From Dallia pectoralis (Eukaryota; Chordata; Actinopteri; Esociformes; Umbridae), in the NCBI GenBank assembly GCA_029465975.1, contig CM055747.1, forward strand, positions 16,249,821-16,313,820: DNA of 64,000 bases, given 5' to 3'. The position numbers were made by a program, and so were the translations under genes. Shown in pieces: positions 44,301 to 57,165 of the stretch (the first letter of the stretch is position 1; every line of letters starts with the position of its first letter). Under the pieces are notes generated by a model. It was not told the DNA's origin, did not search any database, and saw nothing but the letters and a program-made list of their open reading frames with translations.

Positions 44301-47300
44301 AGTAGGGATGTGTCACACTGATGCACACTACTGCCATTAGGGATGTGTCACACTGATGCACACTACTGCCAGTAGGGGTGTGTCACACTGATGCACACTA
44401 GGGATGTGTCACACTGATGCACACTACTGCCATTAGGGATGTGTCACACTGATGCACACTACTGCCATTAGGGATGTGTCACACTGATGCACACTACTGC
44501 CATTAGGGATGTGTCACACTGGCACACTACTGCCATGTGTCACACTGATGCACACTACTGCCATTAGGGATGTGTCACACTGATGCACACTACTGCCACA
44601 CTGATGCACACTACTGCCATTAGGGATGTGTCACACTGATGCACACTACTGCCATTAGGGATGTGTCACACTGATGCACACTACTGCCATTAGGGATGTG
44701 TCACACTGATGCACACTACTGCCATTAGGGATGTGTCACACTGATGCACACTACTGTCACACTGATGCACACTACTGCCATTAGGGATGTGTCACACTGA
44801 TGCACACTACTGCCAGTAGGGATGTGTCACACTGATGCACACTACTGCCATTAGGGATGTGTCACACTGATGCACACTACTGCCATTAGGGATGTGTCAC
44901 ACTGATGCACACTACTGCCATGTGTCACACTGATGCACACTACTGCCATTAGGGATGTGTCACACTGATGCACACTACTGCCATTAGGGATGTGTCACAC
45001 TGATGCACACTGCCATTAGGGATGTGTCACACTGCACACTACTGCCATTAGGGATGTGTCACACTGATGCACACTACTGCCATTAGGGATGTGTCACACT
45101 GATGCACACTACTGCCATTAGGGATGTGTCACACTGATGCACACTACTGCCATTAGGGATGTGTCACACTGATGCACACTACTGCCATTAGGGATGTGTC
45201 ACACTGATGCACACTACTGCCATTAGGGATGTGTCACACTGATGCACACTGACTGCCATTAGGGATGTGTCACACTGATGCACACTACTGCCATTAGGGA
45301 TGTGTCACACTGATGCACACTACTGCCATTAGGGATGTGTCACACTGATGCACACTACTGCCATTAGGGATGTGTCACACTGATGCACACTACTGCCATT
45401 AGGGATGTGTCACACTGATGCACACTACTGCCATTAGGGATGTGTCACACTGATGCACACTACTGCCATTAGGGATGTGTCACACTGATGCACACTACTG
45501 CCATTAGGGATGTGTCACACTGATGCACACTACTGCCATTAGGGATGTGTCACACTGATGCACACTACTGCCATTAGGGATGTGTCACACTGATGCACAC
45601 TACTGCCATTAGGGATGTGTCACACTGATGCACACTACTGCCATTAGGGATGTGTCACACTGATGCACTACTGCCATTAGGGATGTGTCACACTGATGCA
45701 CACTACTGCCATTAGGGATGTGTGTCACACTGATGCACACTACTGCCATTAGGGATGTGTCACACTGATGCACACTACTGCCATTAGGGATGTGTCACAC
45801 TGATGCACACTACTGCCATTAGGGTGTCATGTGTCATTAGGGATGTGTCACTGATGCACACTACTGCCATTAGGGATGTGTCACACTGATGCACACTACT
45901 GCCATTAGGGATGTGTCACACTGATGCACACTGATGCACACTGCCATTAGGGATGTGTCACACTGATGCACACTACTGCCATTAGGGATGTGTCACACTG
46001 ATGCACACTACTGCCAGTAGGGATGTGTCACACTGATGCACACTACTGCCATTAGGGATGTGTCACACTGATGCACACTACTGCCATTAGGGATGTGTCA
46101 CACTGATGCACACTACTGCCAGTAGGGATGTGTCACACTGATGCACACTGCCATGTGTCACACTGATGCACACTACTGCCATTAGGGATGTGTCACACTG
46201 ATGCACACTACTGCCATTAGGGATGTGTCACACTGATGCACACTACTGCCATTAGGGATGTGTCACACTGATGCACACTACTGCCATTAGGGATGTGTCA
46301 CACTGATGCACACTACTGCCATTAGGGATGTGTCACACTGATGCACACTACTGCCATTAGGGATGTGTCACACTGATGCACACTACTGCCAGTAGGGATG
46401 TGTCACACTGATGCACACTACTGCCAGTAGGGATGTGTCACACTGATGCACACTACACACACTGATGCACACTACTGCCAGTAGGGATGTGTCACACTGA
46501 TGCACACTACTGCCATTAGGGATGTGTCACACTGATGCACACTACTGCCATTAGGGATGTGTCACACTGATGCACACTACTGCCATTAGGGATGTGTCAC
46601 ACTGATGCACACTACTGCCATTAGGGGTGTGTCACACTGATGCACACTACTGCCATTAGGGATGTGTCACACTGATGCACACTACTGCCAGTAGGGGTGT
46701 GTCACACTGATGCACACTACTGCCAGTAGGGGTGTGTCACACTGATGCACACTACTGCCAGTAGGGGTGTGTCACACTGATGCACACTACTGCCATTAGG
46801 GATGTGTCACACTGATGCACACTACTGCCATTAGGGATGTGTCACACTGATGCACACTACTGCCAGTAGGGATGTGTCACACTGATGCACACTACTGCCA
46901 TTAGGGATGTGTCACACTGATGCACACTACTGCCATTAGGGGTGTGTCACACTGATGCACACTACTGCCATTAGGGATGTGTCACACTGATGCACACTAC
47001 TGCCATTAGGGGTGTGTCACACTGATGCACACTACTGCCATTAGGGATGTGTCACACTGATGCACACTACTGCCATTAGGGATGTGTCACACTGATGCAC
47101 ACTACTGCCATTAGGGATGTGTCACACTGATGCACACTACTGCCATTAGGGATGTGTCACACTGATGCACACTACTGCCATTAGGGGTGTGTCACACTGA
47201 TGCACACTACTGCCATTAGGGATGTGTCACTGATGCACACTACTGCCATTAGGGATGTGTCACACTGATGCACACTACTGCCATTAGGGATGTGTCACAC

Positions 47301-48577
47301 TGATGCACACTACTGCCAGTAGGGATGTGTCACACTGATGCACACTACTGCCATTAGGGATGTGTCACACTGATGCACACTACTGCCATTAGGGATGTGT
47401 CACACTGATGCACACTACTGCCATTAGGGATGTGTCACACTGATGCACACTACTGCCATTAGGGATGTGTCACACTGATGCACACTACTGCCATTAGGGA
47501 TGTGTCACACTGATGCACACTACTGCCATTAGGGATGTGTCACACTGATGCACACTACTGCCAGTAGGGATGTGTCACACTGATGCACACTACTGCCATT
47601 AGGGATGTGTCACACTGATGCACACTACTGCCATTAGGGATGTGTCACACTGATGCACACTACTGCCAGTAGGGGTGTGTCACACTGATGCACACTACTG
47701 CCAGTAGGGGTGTGTCACACTGATGCACACTACTGCCATTAGGGGTGTGTCACACTGATGCACACTACTGCCATTAGGGGTGTGTCACACTGATGCACAC
47801 TACTGCCATTAGGGGTGTGTCACACTGATGCACACTACTGCCAGTAGGGATGTGTCACACTGATGCACACTACTGCCATTAGGGATGTGTCACACTGATG
47901 CACACTACTGCCATTAGGGATGTGTCACACTGATGCACACTACTGCCATTAGGGATGTGTCACACTGATGCACACTACTGCCATTAGGGATGTGTCACAC
48001 TGATGCACACTACTGCCATTAGGGATGTGTCACACTGATGCACACTACTGCCATTAGGGATGTGTCACACTGATGCACACTACTGCCAGTAGGGGTGTGT
48101 CACACTGATGCACACTACTGCCATTAGGGGTGTGTCACACTGATGCACACTACTGCCATTAGGGGTGTGTCACACTGATGCACACTACTGCCATTAGGGA
48201 TGTGTCACACTGATGCACACTACTGCCATTAGGGATGTGTCACACTACTGCCATTAGGGATGTGTCACACTGATGCACACTACTGCCATTAGGGATGTGT
48301 CACACTACTGCCATTAGGGATGTGTCACACTGATGCACACTACTGCCATTAGGGATGTGTCACACTACTGCCATTAGGGATGTGTCACACTGATGCACAC
48401 TACTGCCATTAGGGATGTGTCACACTACTGCCATTAGGGATGTGTCACACTACTGCCATTAGGGATGTGTCACACTGATGCACACTACTGCCAGTAGGGA
48501 TGTGTCACACTGATGCACACTACTGCCATTAGGGATGTGTCACACTGATGCACACTACTGCCATTAGGGATGTGTCA
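38338..48577. repeat. Giant 35-bp minisatellite in stx5 intron 1, roughly 290 copies
   Basis: Unbroken tandem array, about 10.2 kb, of the 35-base unit CACACTGATGCACACTACTG + CCATTAGGGATGTGT. Two positions vary systematically: CCATTAGG or CCAGTAGG, and GGGATG or GGGGTG. Variants are clustered: GGGGTG with CAGTAGG dominates about 38490-38990, GGGATG with CATTAGG dominates 39000-41800, and mixtures follow. Irregular units (partial deletions, inserted GTGTCA, doubled CACACTGATG) are concentrated at 39200-46500. At 48235-48460 a shortened unit lacking TGATGCACAC alternates with full units. No long ORF runs through it. Confidence 0.98.
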
Positions 48578-48682
48578 GCTGTTTGTTCGTCTGTGTTGGG
48601 CTCGTTAGGGTTCTGCCTGATCAACCGCAGCATTCGTACTGGAGTCAGGAAATAACATTTAACTCTTTGTGTTCTTCCACAG
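48578..48682 (+). other. End of stx5 intron 1
   Basis: Unique sequence from the end of the 35-bp array to the acceptor TTCTTCCACAG (AG at 48681-48682). Confidence 0.7.
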
Positions 48683-48701
48683 GTGATGTATTTGAGCATT
48701 C

Positions 48702-51700
48702 ATGAACCCGCGTCGTCGCCACGGTCCTAGGAACAGCCAGGAAGGGGTGTACCTAGGGCCTACCCAGACCCAGTCACCGCTGGTTAATCCACAGGACCCA
48801 CAACTCGCAGCCTGTAGCCCCCTTCCACCTGGCCCCCTGGTGGACATAAGCAACATGTCAGGCAGGGACCGCACCAATGAGTTCCAATCAGTGTGCAAAT
48901 CTCTGCAGGGGAGACAGGTGAGTCATTAGAGTAACATAGAAACCCATTTTCATACTGTAGGTGGAGATAGTTACATGCATGTAACATGCATGAACTGCAA
49001 TACATTCTTATGTAAACTAAGGTAAGTCTCTGTCTATTATCTGAATTACTTTCAATTGTTCAAATAAACACACTGTAGATTCATGACAAATGATCTATCT
49101 GCCGATTTTGCTGTAGTCCGGATTTGATGTTTTTTTGTCTTCACTAGAACGGGGTCCAGCCCAGCAAGCCTGCCCTCAGTGCAATACGACAGCGCAGTGA
49201 CTTCACCCTCATGGCAAAGTTAGTGGTATTCCGCTGTGTAAATAACATGGTTGTTGAATGTACATAGTAGATGAGTATGGAAACGTACACTTAGCTGTTT
49301 GTTCTGTTTCTTTTTGTTAACAGGAGGATTGGGAAGGACTTGAGTAACACTTTTGCCAAACTGGAAAAACTTACAATACGTAAGGCGTCAACCTTTTTAC
49401 AGGATATTTTTTTAATCCATGTGTGAATAATGTGTGAATGGATATGCTTTCTGTATAACCAGGACATAAAAATCAACTGGGCCAAATGTTGTATTGAAGC
49501 ACTAAACTTTTGGCAGATACTTTATTGGCACATTTAACATCCTAAATGTTTCTTCATTGAGCCCACACCATCTCTAGAGGTCTCAACAGTCAATTCTGGT
49601 ATCCCACAATCCTTACCTGGTCCTAGATGTTCCTCCAGAACCACTACATCCTGCCTCTACTGGACAGACCCTGTCCTCCTGCCTCGCTCCTCTGCCTCGT
49701 CTGTGCAAGTTCAATATGGAACTAACTGGTTGTTATCTGTTCTAGTGGCCAAAAGGAGATCCCTGTTTGATGACAAAGCTGTAGAGATCGAGGAGTTAAC
49801 CTACATCGTCAAACAGGTGAAGATTCTTGCTTTATGCAATGTTGTAGAGCGCTTCATTTATATTTATGAATTCCATTTTGGCACATTTAAAGCCCACTTG
49901 ATTGGAAGTCTTTTGATCAGTTGAACGTTTACAGTTAAAGCAAACGTTCTATATGTTCATGTGTTGTCCAGGACATAAACAGTCTGAATAAACAGATAGC
50001 ACAGCTGCAAGGTCTTGTGCGCTCCAGACAAAGTCAAAATGGCAGACACCTGCAGACCCATTCCAACACCATTGTGGTCTCCCTCCAGGTATGTGTGTTC
50101 TGGGCCCGGTATGTTCTGCCAACATGCCCACACATGGCTGCCAGTGTGTTTATGAAGGTCTGGGCTAGCACCCAGCCATTCTCATAGGTACACTGGCGTG
50201 ATCCAATGTCAAATCGTACCTTTAACTGTTCCGAGTTGTATTAATTTCACTTTGGCCTTGTGTCTGTTGTAGTCCAAGCTGGCATCAATGTCTAATGACT
50301 TCAAGTCTGTGCTGGAGGTCAGGACAGAGGTGAGACATGCAGACCTGCATCTTTTTACACTCCACCATTTGGCCATTAATTTGTCGCTCCATGCATCTTT
50401 GTTGGTTTCTAGAAGTTTGAACTCTTTTCTCCATAGAACCTCAAAGAGCAAAAGAGTAGGAGAGATGAGTTTTCTCGAGCCCCAGCATCATCCCATTTAC
50501 AGGCCAGCCACTTCAGTAAGACCAGTACTTATCAGATCTACAGTAAAGATCAGTACTTATCTGATCTACAGTAAAGATCAGTACTTATCTACAGTAAAGA
50601 TCAGTACTTATCTACAGTAAAGATCAGTACTTATCTACAGTAAAGATCAGTACTTATCTACAGTAAAGATCAGTACTTATCTGATCTACAGTAAAGATCA
50701 GTACTTATCTGATCTACAGTAAAGATCAGTACTTATCTACAGTAAAGATCAGTACAGTACCCAAATAACTAGAAACTGACTAACGTCTCTTTGTCTGTCT
50801 CTGTTTTACTCCTCTCTATCATAGATAACTCATTGTTAATGCAAGATGACTCTAAAAAGACAGATGTCTCTATAGACATGGACTTTCGTTCAGGTCAACA
50901 GCTGCAACTTGTCAACGAACAGGTATAACCTAAAACTCAAAGGGACTGTTTGTGAAAACCATGACATTTAATGTAGACTTGACACAGCCTTCTTTAAACA
51001 CAAACCCTTTTATTGACTGACTGGTTCCTGGATGCGTGTGTAAATGAGCCAGATGCTCACGATTTGACTGTGTGTTGATACAGGACTCGTACATCCAGAG
51101 CCGTGCAGACACCATGCAGAACATAGAGACCACCATTGTAGAGCTGGGCTCCATCTTCCAGCAGCTGGCCCACATGGTGAAGGAGCAAGAGGAGACTGTG
51201 CAGAGGTGATGGGAACAGGAGACACTAATGTCCTGGTAGAGCTCTATAGACGCGGATGTCCTGGTAGAGCTCTATAGACGCGGATGTCCTGGTAGAGCTC
51301 TATAGACGCGGATGTCCTGGTAGAGCTCTATAGACGCGGATGTCCTGGTAGAGCTCTATAGACGCGGATGTCCTGGTAGAGCTCTATAGACGCGGATGTC
51401 CTGGTAGAGCTCTATAGACGCGGATGTCCTGGTAGAGCTCTATAGACGCGGATGTCCTGGTAGAGCTCTATAGACGCGGATGTCCTGGTAGAGCTCTATA
51501 GACGCGGATGTCCTGGTAGAGCTCTATAGACGCGGATGTCCTGGTAGAGCTCTATAGACGCGGATGTCCTGGTAGAGCTCTATAGACGCGGATGTCCTGG
51601 TAGAGCTCTATAGACGCGGATGTCCTGGTAGAGCTCTATAGACGCGGATGTCCTGGTAGAGCTCTATAGACGCGGATGTCCTGACGCTCTCTGGGTCAGT

Positions 51701-51923
51701 GGTGAGCAGCACATAGCAGGCTAATCCGTCACTCACCCCGTCTTCTTGTCCTCTGTCCCACAGAATCGACGCCAACGTAGAGGACACCCAGCTCAACGTG
51801 GACATGGCACACTCGGAGATCCTCAAGTACTTTCAGTCGGTGTCGTCCAACCGCTGGCTCATGGTCAAGATCTTCCTGGTCCTCGTCGTGTTCTTCATCG
51901 TCTTCGTGGTCTTCTTTGCCTGA
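48702..51923 (+). CDS. stx5: Syntaxin-5, complete, 10 coding exons
   Basis: Coding exons: 48702-48917, 49148-49218, 49324-49379, 49746-49816, 49972-50088, 50273-50329, 50437-50515, 50825-50922, 51084-51205 and 51764-51923 (TGA 51921-51923). They join in frame to about 348 residues; human STX5 has about 355. Syntaxin-5 is the Qa-SNARE of ER-to-Golgi and intra-Golgi transport. The N-terminus begins MNPRRRHG, keeping the tri-basic ER-retrieval motif of the long isoform, and an internal Met52 (ATG at 48855, NMSGRDRT) matches the short-isoform start. Then come the Habc helices (SALRQRS-like DFTLMAKRIGKDLSNTFAKL, LAKRRSLFDDKAVEIEELTY), the SNARE motif (SYIQSRADTMQNIETTIVEL, zero-layer Gln in SIFQQLAHM) and a C-terminal anchor (WLMVKIFLVLVVFFIVFVVF). 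Two of its introns hold small tandem arrays, and intron 1 a giant one. Confidence 0.96.
50519..50757. repeat. 23/28-bp tandem repeat in a stx5 intron
   Basis: Units TACAGTAAAGATCAGTACTT plus ATC, about ten copies, some with an extra GATCT. It starts three bases after the 50516 splice donor. Confidence 0.9.
51230..51683. repeat. 28-bp minisatellite in the last stx5 intron, 16 copies
   Basis: Virtually identical 28-base units TGTCCTGGTAGAGCTCTATA + GACGCGGA. Each unit contains the palindrome TAGAGCTCTA and a CGCG. The near-perfect identity suggests recent expansion. Confidence 0.95.
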
Positions 51924-53100
51924 GGACCGATACAAGGAGGGGGATAATTCTGTTTATTTGATGAAAGAACACAGGGTCCAGTTATATGAATAATAATGAA
52001 CGGTAGAATGGAACTGAGAAAAATGGCATCATTATTATAAATATAACTCTCCATTGAATGGAGTGACTAGAGGATGACGACTGGATGGACGACTTTCAGG
52101 TTTATTAAATTGTCTCTTGCCTGCACACATCATTTCTGTACTTTGTAGTAATAATTCCAACTTCCTGATGAACAGGTTCAATTCAAAGTCAACGTTTGAG
52201 CCAGAAAAAGAAATGACATATTTTTGTCCTTTCTGTACCTGTATGCTGAATTGCTGAGGGAAACACTTTCTACAATGCAACCCACTGCCAGCGCTAATAC
52301 ATCCTGTTGGTGCTGAGGGCTGAATGGCAACGGCCGTGTGAAGGCCCTCAGAAAACCAATCTGGTTACAGAAAACTGACAGAAAATGTTTCTGCCGACAC
52401 TTTAGTTGTGCATGAATTGTGTTTCTCAATGACATCAGGCACCTGAAAGGTCATTCATCGTTGACCTGTGAGAAGTCAGTGTACTGTGTCAGTAAAGTGC
52501 TGTCAGTATTTCAGATGATGCTTTTTTTTTCTCTAGTCAAATACTGTACTGTGTGTGCAGTACTGCTTTTTACAGCTACCATGAAACGTCTGTGAATTAA
52601 GATTTCCATTAATTAATTGTTAAATAACTTCCTGTACCAGTGATTTTATTAACATGTAACAGTGTGTTTTAATTTCTCAACACCTCCCAGTCTCATTAAG
52701 GGCAACAAGTGAAAAAAACCATGGACAGACATTTTAAAGACTGAGATATTGTTTTTATTTATGCCTCTGAGGAATCTGTAAAGTAAAATTAGTTGTTGAA
52801 AAACTTTACATTTCGACTTGTTGTCTTTGTCATTGAGTCAGAGACATTTATAATATTCCAATATACTGTACAAATAATATTACAATAAAACATTTTTTAC
52901 CTGCCTCGTTTGCACCACTTCTGGTAAACTGGTTTATCCATTTGCTCTCCCCTGCCCCTGACATCTTGGAGAAGATTTTGTAGGCTACAGCAAATTTCAT
53001 TCTTCTCCATATACTGTATTTTATGTTATGCTTTTGTTGTAAAACGCAAATAATGAAAAATGAATGTTGACAATTAAAAATTGCAAAACATTTTTTGGTG
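51924..53100 (+). other. stx5 3' UTR and downstream sequence
   Basis: AT-rich sequence after the stop. The likely poly(A) signal is AATAAAA near 52884; another weak one is ATTAAA near 53074. No second gene recognised. Confidence 0.5.
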
Positions 53101-53179
53101 TTCGTTTTTCAATTGACTGGGCTTATGTATTAGTCCTGGTCATGTCTGTCCATGTGTGAAGATGTATGTATATTCAGCT

Positions 53180-53500
53180 GCGTATACAAGGCTGCCATTA
53201 TTTGGTGCTTCTCTCGTTGTCCACAGGGTATGGCATGGCATTGCAAAATGGAGCGATAGCTTTCCTTCTCAAAGATCTCTTACCGTGTACAAATCTCCAC
53301 CTTTACCAACACCAAAGCACCCCCAGACCATCACATTGCCTCCACCATTCTTGACAGATGGCATCAAGCACTCTTCTAGTGTCTTTTTTCATTATCTTTC
53401 CAATTTTACCCTGTCTAGTGTCTGTTATTTTACCCATCTTTATTTTAATTCTTGGCTATTTCTCACATGGTATAATTTCTTGAGACAAGCATAGACTTGC
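53180..53500 (-). mobile_element. Tc1-like transposase relic
   Basis: The stretch 53310-53395 (CACCAAAGCACCCCCAGACC, TCACATTGCCTCCACCATTC, TTGACAGATGGCATCAAGCA) is the reverse complement of a very common fish Tc1 transposase segment around the GGGSVMVWGCF-type motif. Frames on the minus strand are broken. Confidence 0.7.
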
Positions 53501-53578
53501 GAGTTTCAGAAGAAAGTTCTTTGTTCCATTTTTGCGCCTATATCAAATTCACAGTTGCTGATGCTTTATATATTCTCA

Positions 53579-53973
53579 GGATCTGGAGGGTTCTGTATAT
53601 CTACCTCAGGGTGGTGCTAGCCTGCTGCAACCTATCAGGTTCTGGAGGGTTCTGTATATCTACCTCAGGGAGGTGCTAGCGGCTGCACCCTATCAGGTTC
53701 TGGAGGGTTCTGTATATCTACCTCAGGGAGGTGCTAGCGGCTGCACCCTATCAGGTTCTGGAGGGTTCTGTATATCTACCTCAGGGAGGTGCTAGCGGCT
53801 GCACCCTATCAGGTTCTGGAGGGTTCTGTATATCTACCTCAGGGAGGTTCTAGCGGCTGCACCCTATCAGGTTCTGGAGGGTTCTGTATATCTACCTCAG
53901 GGAGGTGCTAGCGGCTGCACCCTATCAGGTTCTGGAGGGTTCTGTATATCTACCTCAGGGAGGTTCTAGCGGC
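53579..53973. repeat. 58-bp minisatellite, about 7 copies
   Basis: Units TCTGGAGGGTTCTGTATATC + TACCTCAGGGAGGTGCTAGC + GGCTGCACCCTATCAGGT. Two copies have GGTTCTAGC, and the first is diverged (GCCTGCTGCAACC). Confidence 0.95.
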
Positions 53974-55254
53974 TGCACCCACTTCGTGGACGTTCTTTAT
54001 GAATCTTATGAACCAGAAACTTCTGCCTAAATGCAGGAAAGGTATCAATGACCAATATGTCAAACATGGCTTTTGTTTGCAAATAAAAACATGTTGATGT
54101 GGGCAAGACTTGGGGTCTTGGTTTGCTCTGTGGTACAAAAATAAACAGATCTCTGCAAGAATTTATATTTTGCACAAAAAAATGCTATAAATGGATCAAA
54201 TATATTTTCAAAACAAGAGTTGTTACATAAAAAAAATCCAGAATTTGTTGGGATTCCATGGACTGGTGTCAATGATCCAATAGCTGACATTGTTAAACAA
54301 TAGAGTATTAAGACTGTTATAACCTCAACATAATAGAAAGTTACTAAACTCTACACAGGCAGTTCAGATGTGCCAGGCCTCCTTTATCATTTAGTTTTTA
54401 GTTTTTAGTAATTTAGCAGACACTCCTATCCGGAGTTTTGAACAGGGGGTTCAGCTTAGATATAGACATAACAAATGTTTAAATTATGTAAGAATCACAA
54501 AACCCAGTGGTCGACTTATCAAAGTATCCATCAAGAAAGACTTCTGAAAGTAAAACAAAAATTTCAAATACAAGCATTATTTTAGTGAGGAAGGAAAGGT
54601 TGAGAGTATCATTTTACATGCTCATAAAATGTCAGGGGTTCAGAAAATAGTAAGATGCTCTTCAGTCGTAGCTACAATGGGAACCTGGTTTTACAATCGG
54701 GGTGCCAGGAGACTGAGATTAGCAGGACATCAAAATTAATAGCTCCTTTCATCTGAGCTAGTTTTTGATGTTGAGGTTTGGTGGTGCGAATTAGTTCAAT
54801 GTTGTGAAACAACTACAGGAACCGTAGCTTCCTCAGTTTGAAACCAATACTTTCAGTATTCTTTACAATGTCCCATTTCTTTATTGCAGGAATTTTACAA
54901 CAGTATCAGTGTGCTGGATGTTTTCTCTGGCTCTGTCTTTCGGTCTTTCTGTCTTCCTCACTCTCTCTCGCTCTCTCAGCTTCCCATTTAAAAGCCTTTC
55001 TGGACCAGGTTGGATTAGATTAAGTGTAAAGTAAGTTCCTTGACATCGATTAGATGTGTAAGAGTGTGCTGGTAATTTTTAGGTGTCTCATTGTCTGAGA
55101 TGAGTTGATCTTTCAGACAAGCATATTTCAGCCCAATCAGCCCAGAACCATGGCTATTATTTTGTTAGCTCGTGCACTAAACCCTTTTAAGGAAGTTACA
55201 TAAATCTAAAGTTTTTAATCTCTTTTCGTCTCTCACCAATTGTCTTATTTTATC
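53974..55254. other. Spacer with dispersed repeat fragments
   Basis: Near 54395-54440 the sequence AGTAATTTAGCAGACACTCC matches a dispersed fish repeat (usual form ATTTAGCAGACGCTCTTATC). The rest is AT-rich and unremarkable; open frames here are short and without domains. Confidence 0.45.
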
Positions 55255-55733
55255 CCGATTCCACCCCTCATGACGATTCCACCCCTCATGACGATTCCAC
55301 CCACCGTGACGATTCCACCCCTCATGACGATTCCACCCCTCATGACGATTCCACCCCTCATGACGATTCCACCCCTCATGCCGATTCCACCCATCGTGAC
55401 GATTCCACCCCTCATGACGATTCCACCCACCGTGACGATTCCACCCCTCATGACGATTCCACCCACCGTGACGATTCCACCCACGTGACGATTCCACCCC
55501 TCATGACGATTAAACCCCTCATAACGATTCCACCCCTCATGACGATTCCACCCATCGTGACGATTCCACCCCTCATGACGATTCCACCCATCGTGACGAT
55601 TCCACCCCTCATGACGATTCCACCCACCGTGACGATTCCACCCCTCATGACGATTCCACCCACCGTGACGATTCCACCCCTCATGACGATTCCACCCCTC
55701 ATGATGATTCCACCCACCGTGACGATTCCACAC
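55255..55733. repeat. 18-bp minisatellite, about 26 copies
   Basis: Units ACCCCTCATGACGATTCC, interspersed with a second form ACCCACCGTGACGATTCC or ACCCATCGTGACGATTCC. As 18 is a multiple of 3, open frames of six-residue repeats appear on both strands. Confidence 0.95.
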
Positions 55734-56278
55734 ACAGAAAAGGCTCAGGCATTTATAGTGTTGAACAGCTTGAATACAGAGGCTGTCAAAGATATTCCCC
55801 GCCTTGGATGCTTCCTTGTGTTACAACATGAACTCCAAAGTCTATAATGTCAAAGTGAAAAATAGTTCTTAATTAATAAAAAATCTAAAACAAAATAAAA
55901 TAATTACTTCCGTATTCAGTTTTTGTGAAAACATTGTTGTGTTTTGGTTTTCAGTAGATGGGGTTTGACCACATCCATGCTACAGTTTGTTTTGGTCCTA
56001 CTCCTTGTTTAACCGTGTTTACAATTGTACGTATTGTCTTTGTACCCAGCTGGTCCATGTTCCTGTTCTTCTGCCGCTCATCCACTGCCTGCTTGTTCTC
56101 TGTCCTCCAGCCCGCCTGCATGTTTTGTCTTCTTTGTTTATCAATCTCCTGCCTCCATGTTAAAGCGAACGGAAAATAATATGAGAAGAGCTAATAAAAC
56201 TGTCATCACTGGAGCTCTGTGCCTGGGTCCCATTACCGCCCTACGGGCAAGCCTTTACAGAATGCTTCCACCCAAAGA
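55734..56278. other. Repeat-derived spacer
   Basis: 55760-55930 (GTGTTACAACATGAACTCCA, then GTCAAAGTGAAAA) looks like one end of an old Tc1-like element; a matching other end (GTGGGTGAATACTTATAC) lies at about 57603-57620. No gene. Confidence 0.4.
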
Positions 56279-56720
56279 GGAATGTACCCGGGCCTTCACT
56301 ACCAGGAATGTACCCGGGCCTTCACTACCACGAATGTACCCGGGCCTTCACTACCAGGAATGTACCCGGGCCTTCACTACCACGAATGTACCCGGGCCTT
56401 CACTACCACGAATGTACCTGGGCCTTCACTACCAGGAATGTACCCGGGCCTTCACTACCAGGAATGTACCCGGGCCTTCACTACCAGGAATGTACCCGGG
56501 CCTTCACTACCAGGAATGTACCCGGGCCTTCACTACCAGGAATGTACCCGGGCCTTCACTACCAGGAATGTACCCGGGCCTTCACTACCACGAATGTACC
56601 CGGGCCTTCACTACCAGGAATGTACCCGGGCCTTCACTACCAGGAATGTACCCGGGCCTTCACTACCAGGAATGTACCCGGGCCTTCACTACCAGGAATG
56701 TACCCGGGCCTTCACTACCC
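56279..56720. repeat. 26-bp minisatellite, about 17 copies
   Basis: Units AATGTACCCGGGCCTTCACT + ACCAGG, with ACCACG in about a quarter of the copies. Each unit has a CCCGGG palindrome; one copy has lost it (CCTGGG near 56417). Open frames in all three phases are artefacts. Confidence 0.95.
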
Positions 56721-56969
56721 TGCTCCACCCACAGAATCACAATCTCCCAGGATGGAGGTACGATGCCACCCTGGATGGAGCAGGTGTGCAATTATATGCA
56801 GTTACCCTACTTTCCTCCCCACTGACCTGGAGCTCTTAGTGTCATCCCTCCTGTCAGATGGCTCTAGTGTTGGCAGGGGAGCTGTGGGAAACGGAAACAG
56901 AAACTTTATTGTGGGTCTTGGGAGGAGTTATTCCGACTATTTAAAGAGAAGTTTGGGTATAAAGTGTCT

Positions 56970-57165
56970 GCCCAATCCACGTCAGGTTCCCCAGCCCATT
57001 CCACGTCGGGTTCCCCAGGCCAGTCCGCCCCGTGTTCCAGACTTGGGTTCCCTAGGCCTGTCCATGTCGGGTTCCCCAGGCCAGTCCGCCCCATGTCCCA
57101 GACTTGGGTTTCCCATCCCAATCCGCATTGTGTCCCCCAGTCCAGTATGCGTCATGTCCTCAAGA
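56970..57165. repeat. Degenerate short tandem repeat
   Basis: Diverged units containing GGTTCCCCAGGCCAGTCC and CAGACTTGGGTTCCC alternate about six times. This is an older, decayed array compared with its neighbours. Confidence 0.7.

Noticed and set aside
38338..48577. CRISPR-like regular spacing of a short repeat
   Set aside because: The units are contiguous with no unique spacers, and the sequence is vertebrate.
55240..55847. Six-residue-repeat ORFs (IPPLMT type and its opposite)
   Set aside because: Produced by an 18-bp minisatellite; open on both strands.
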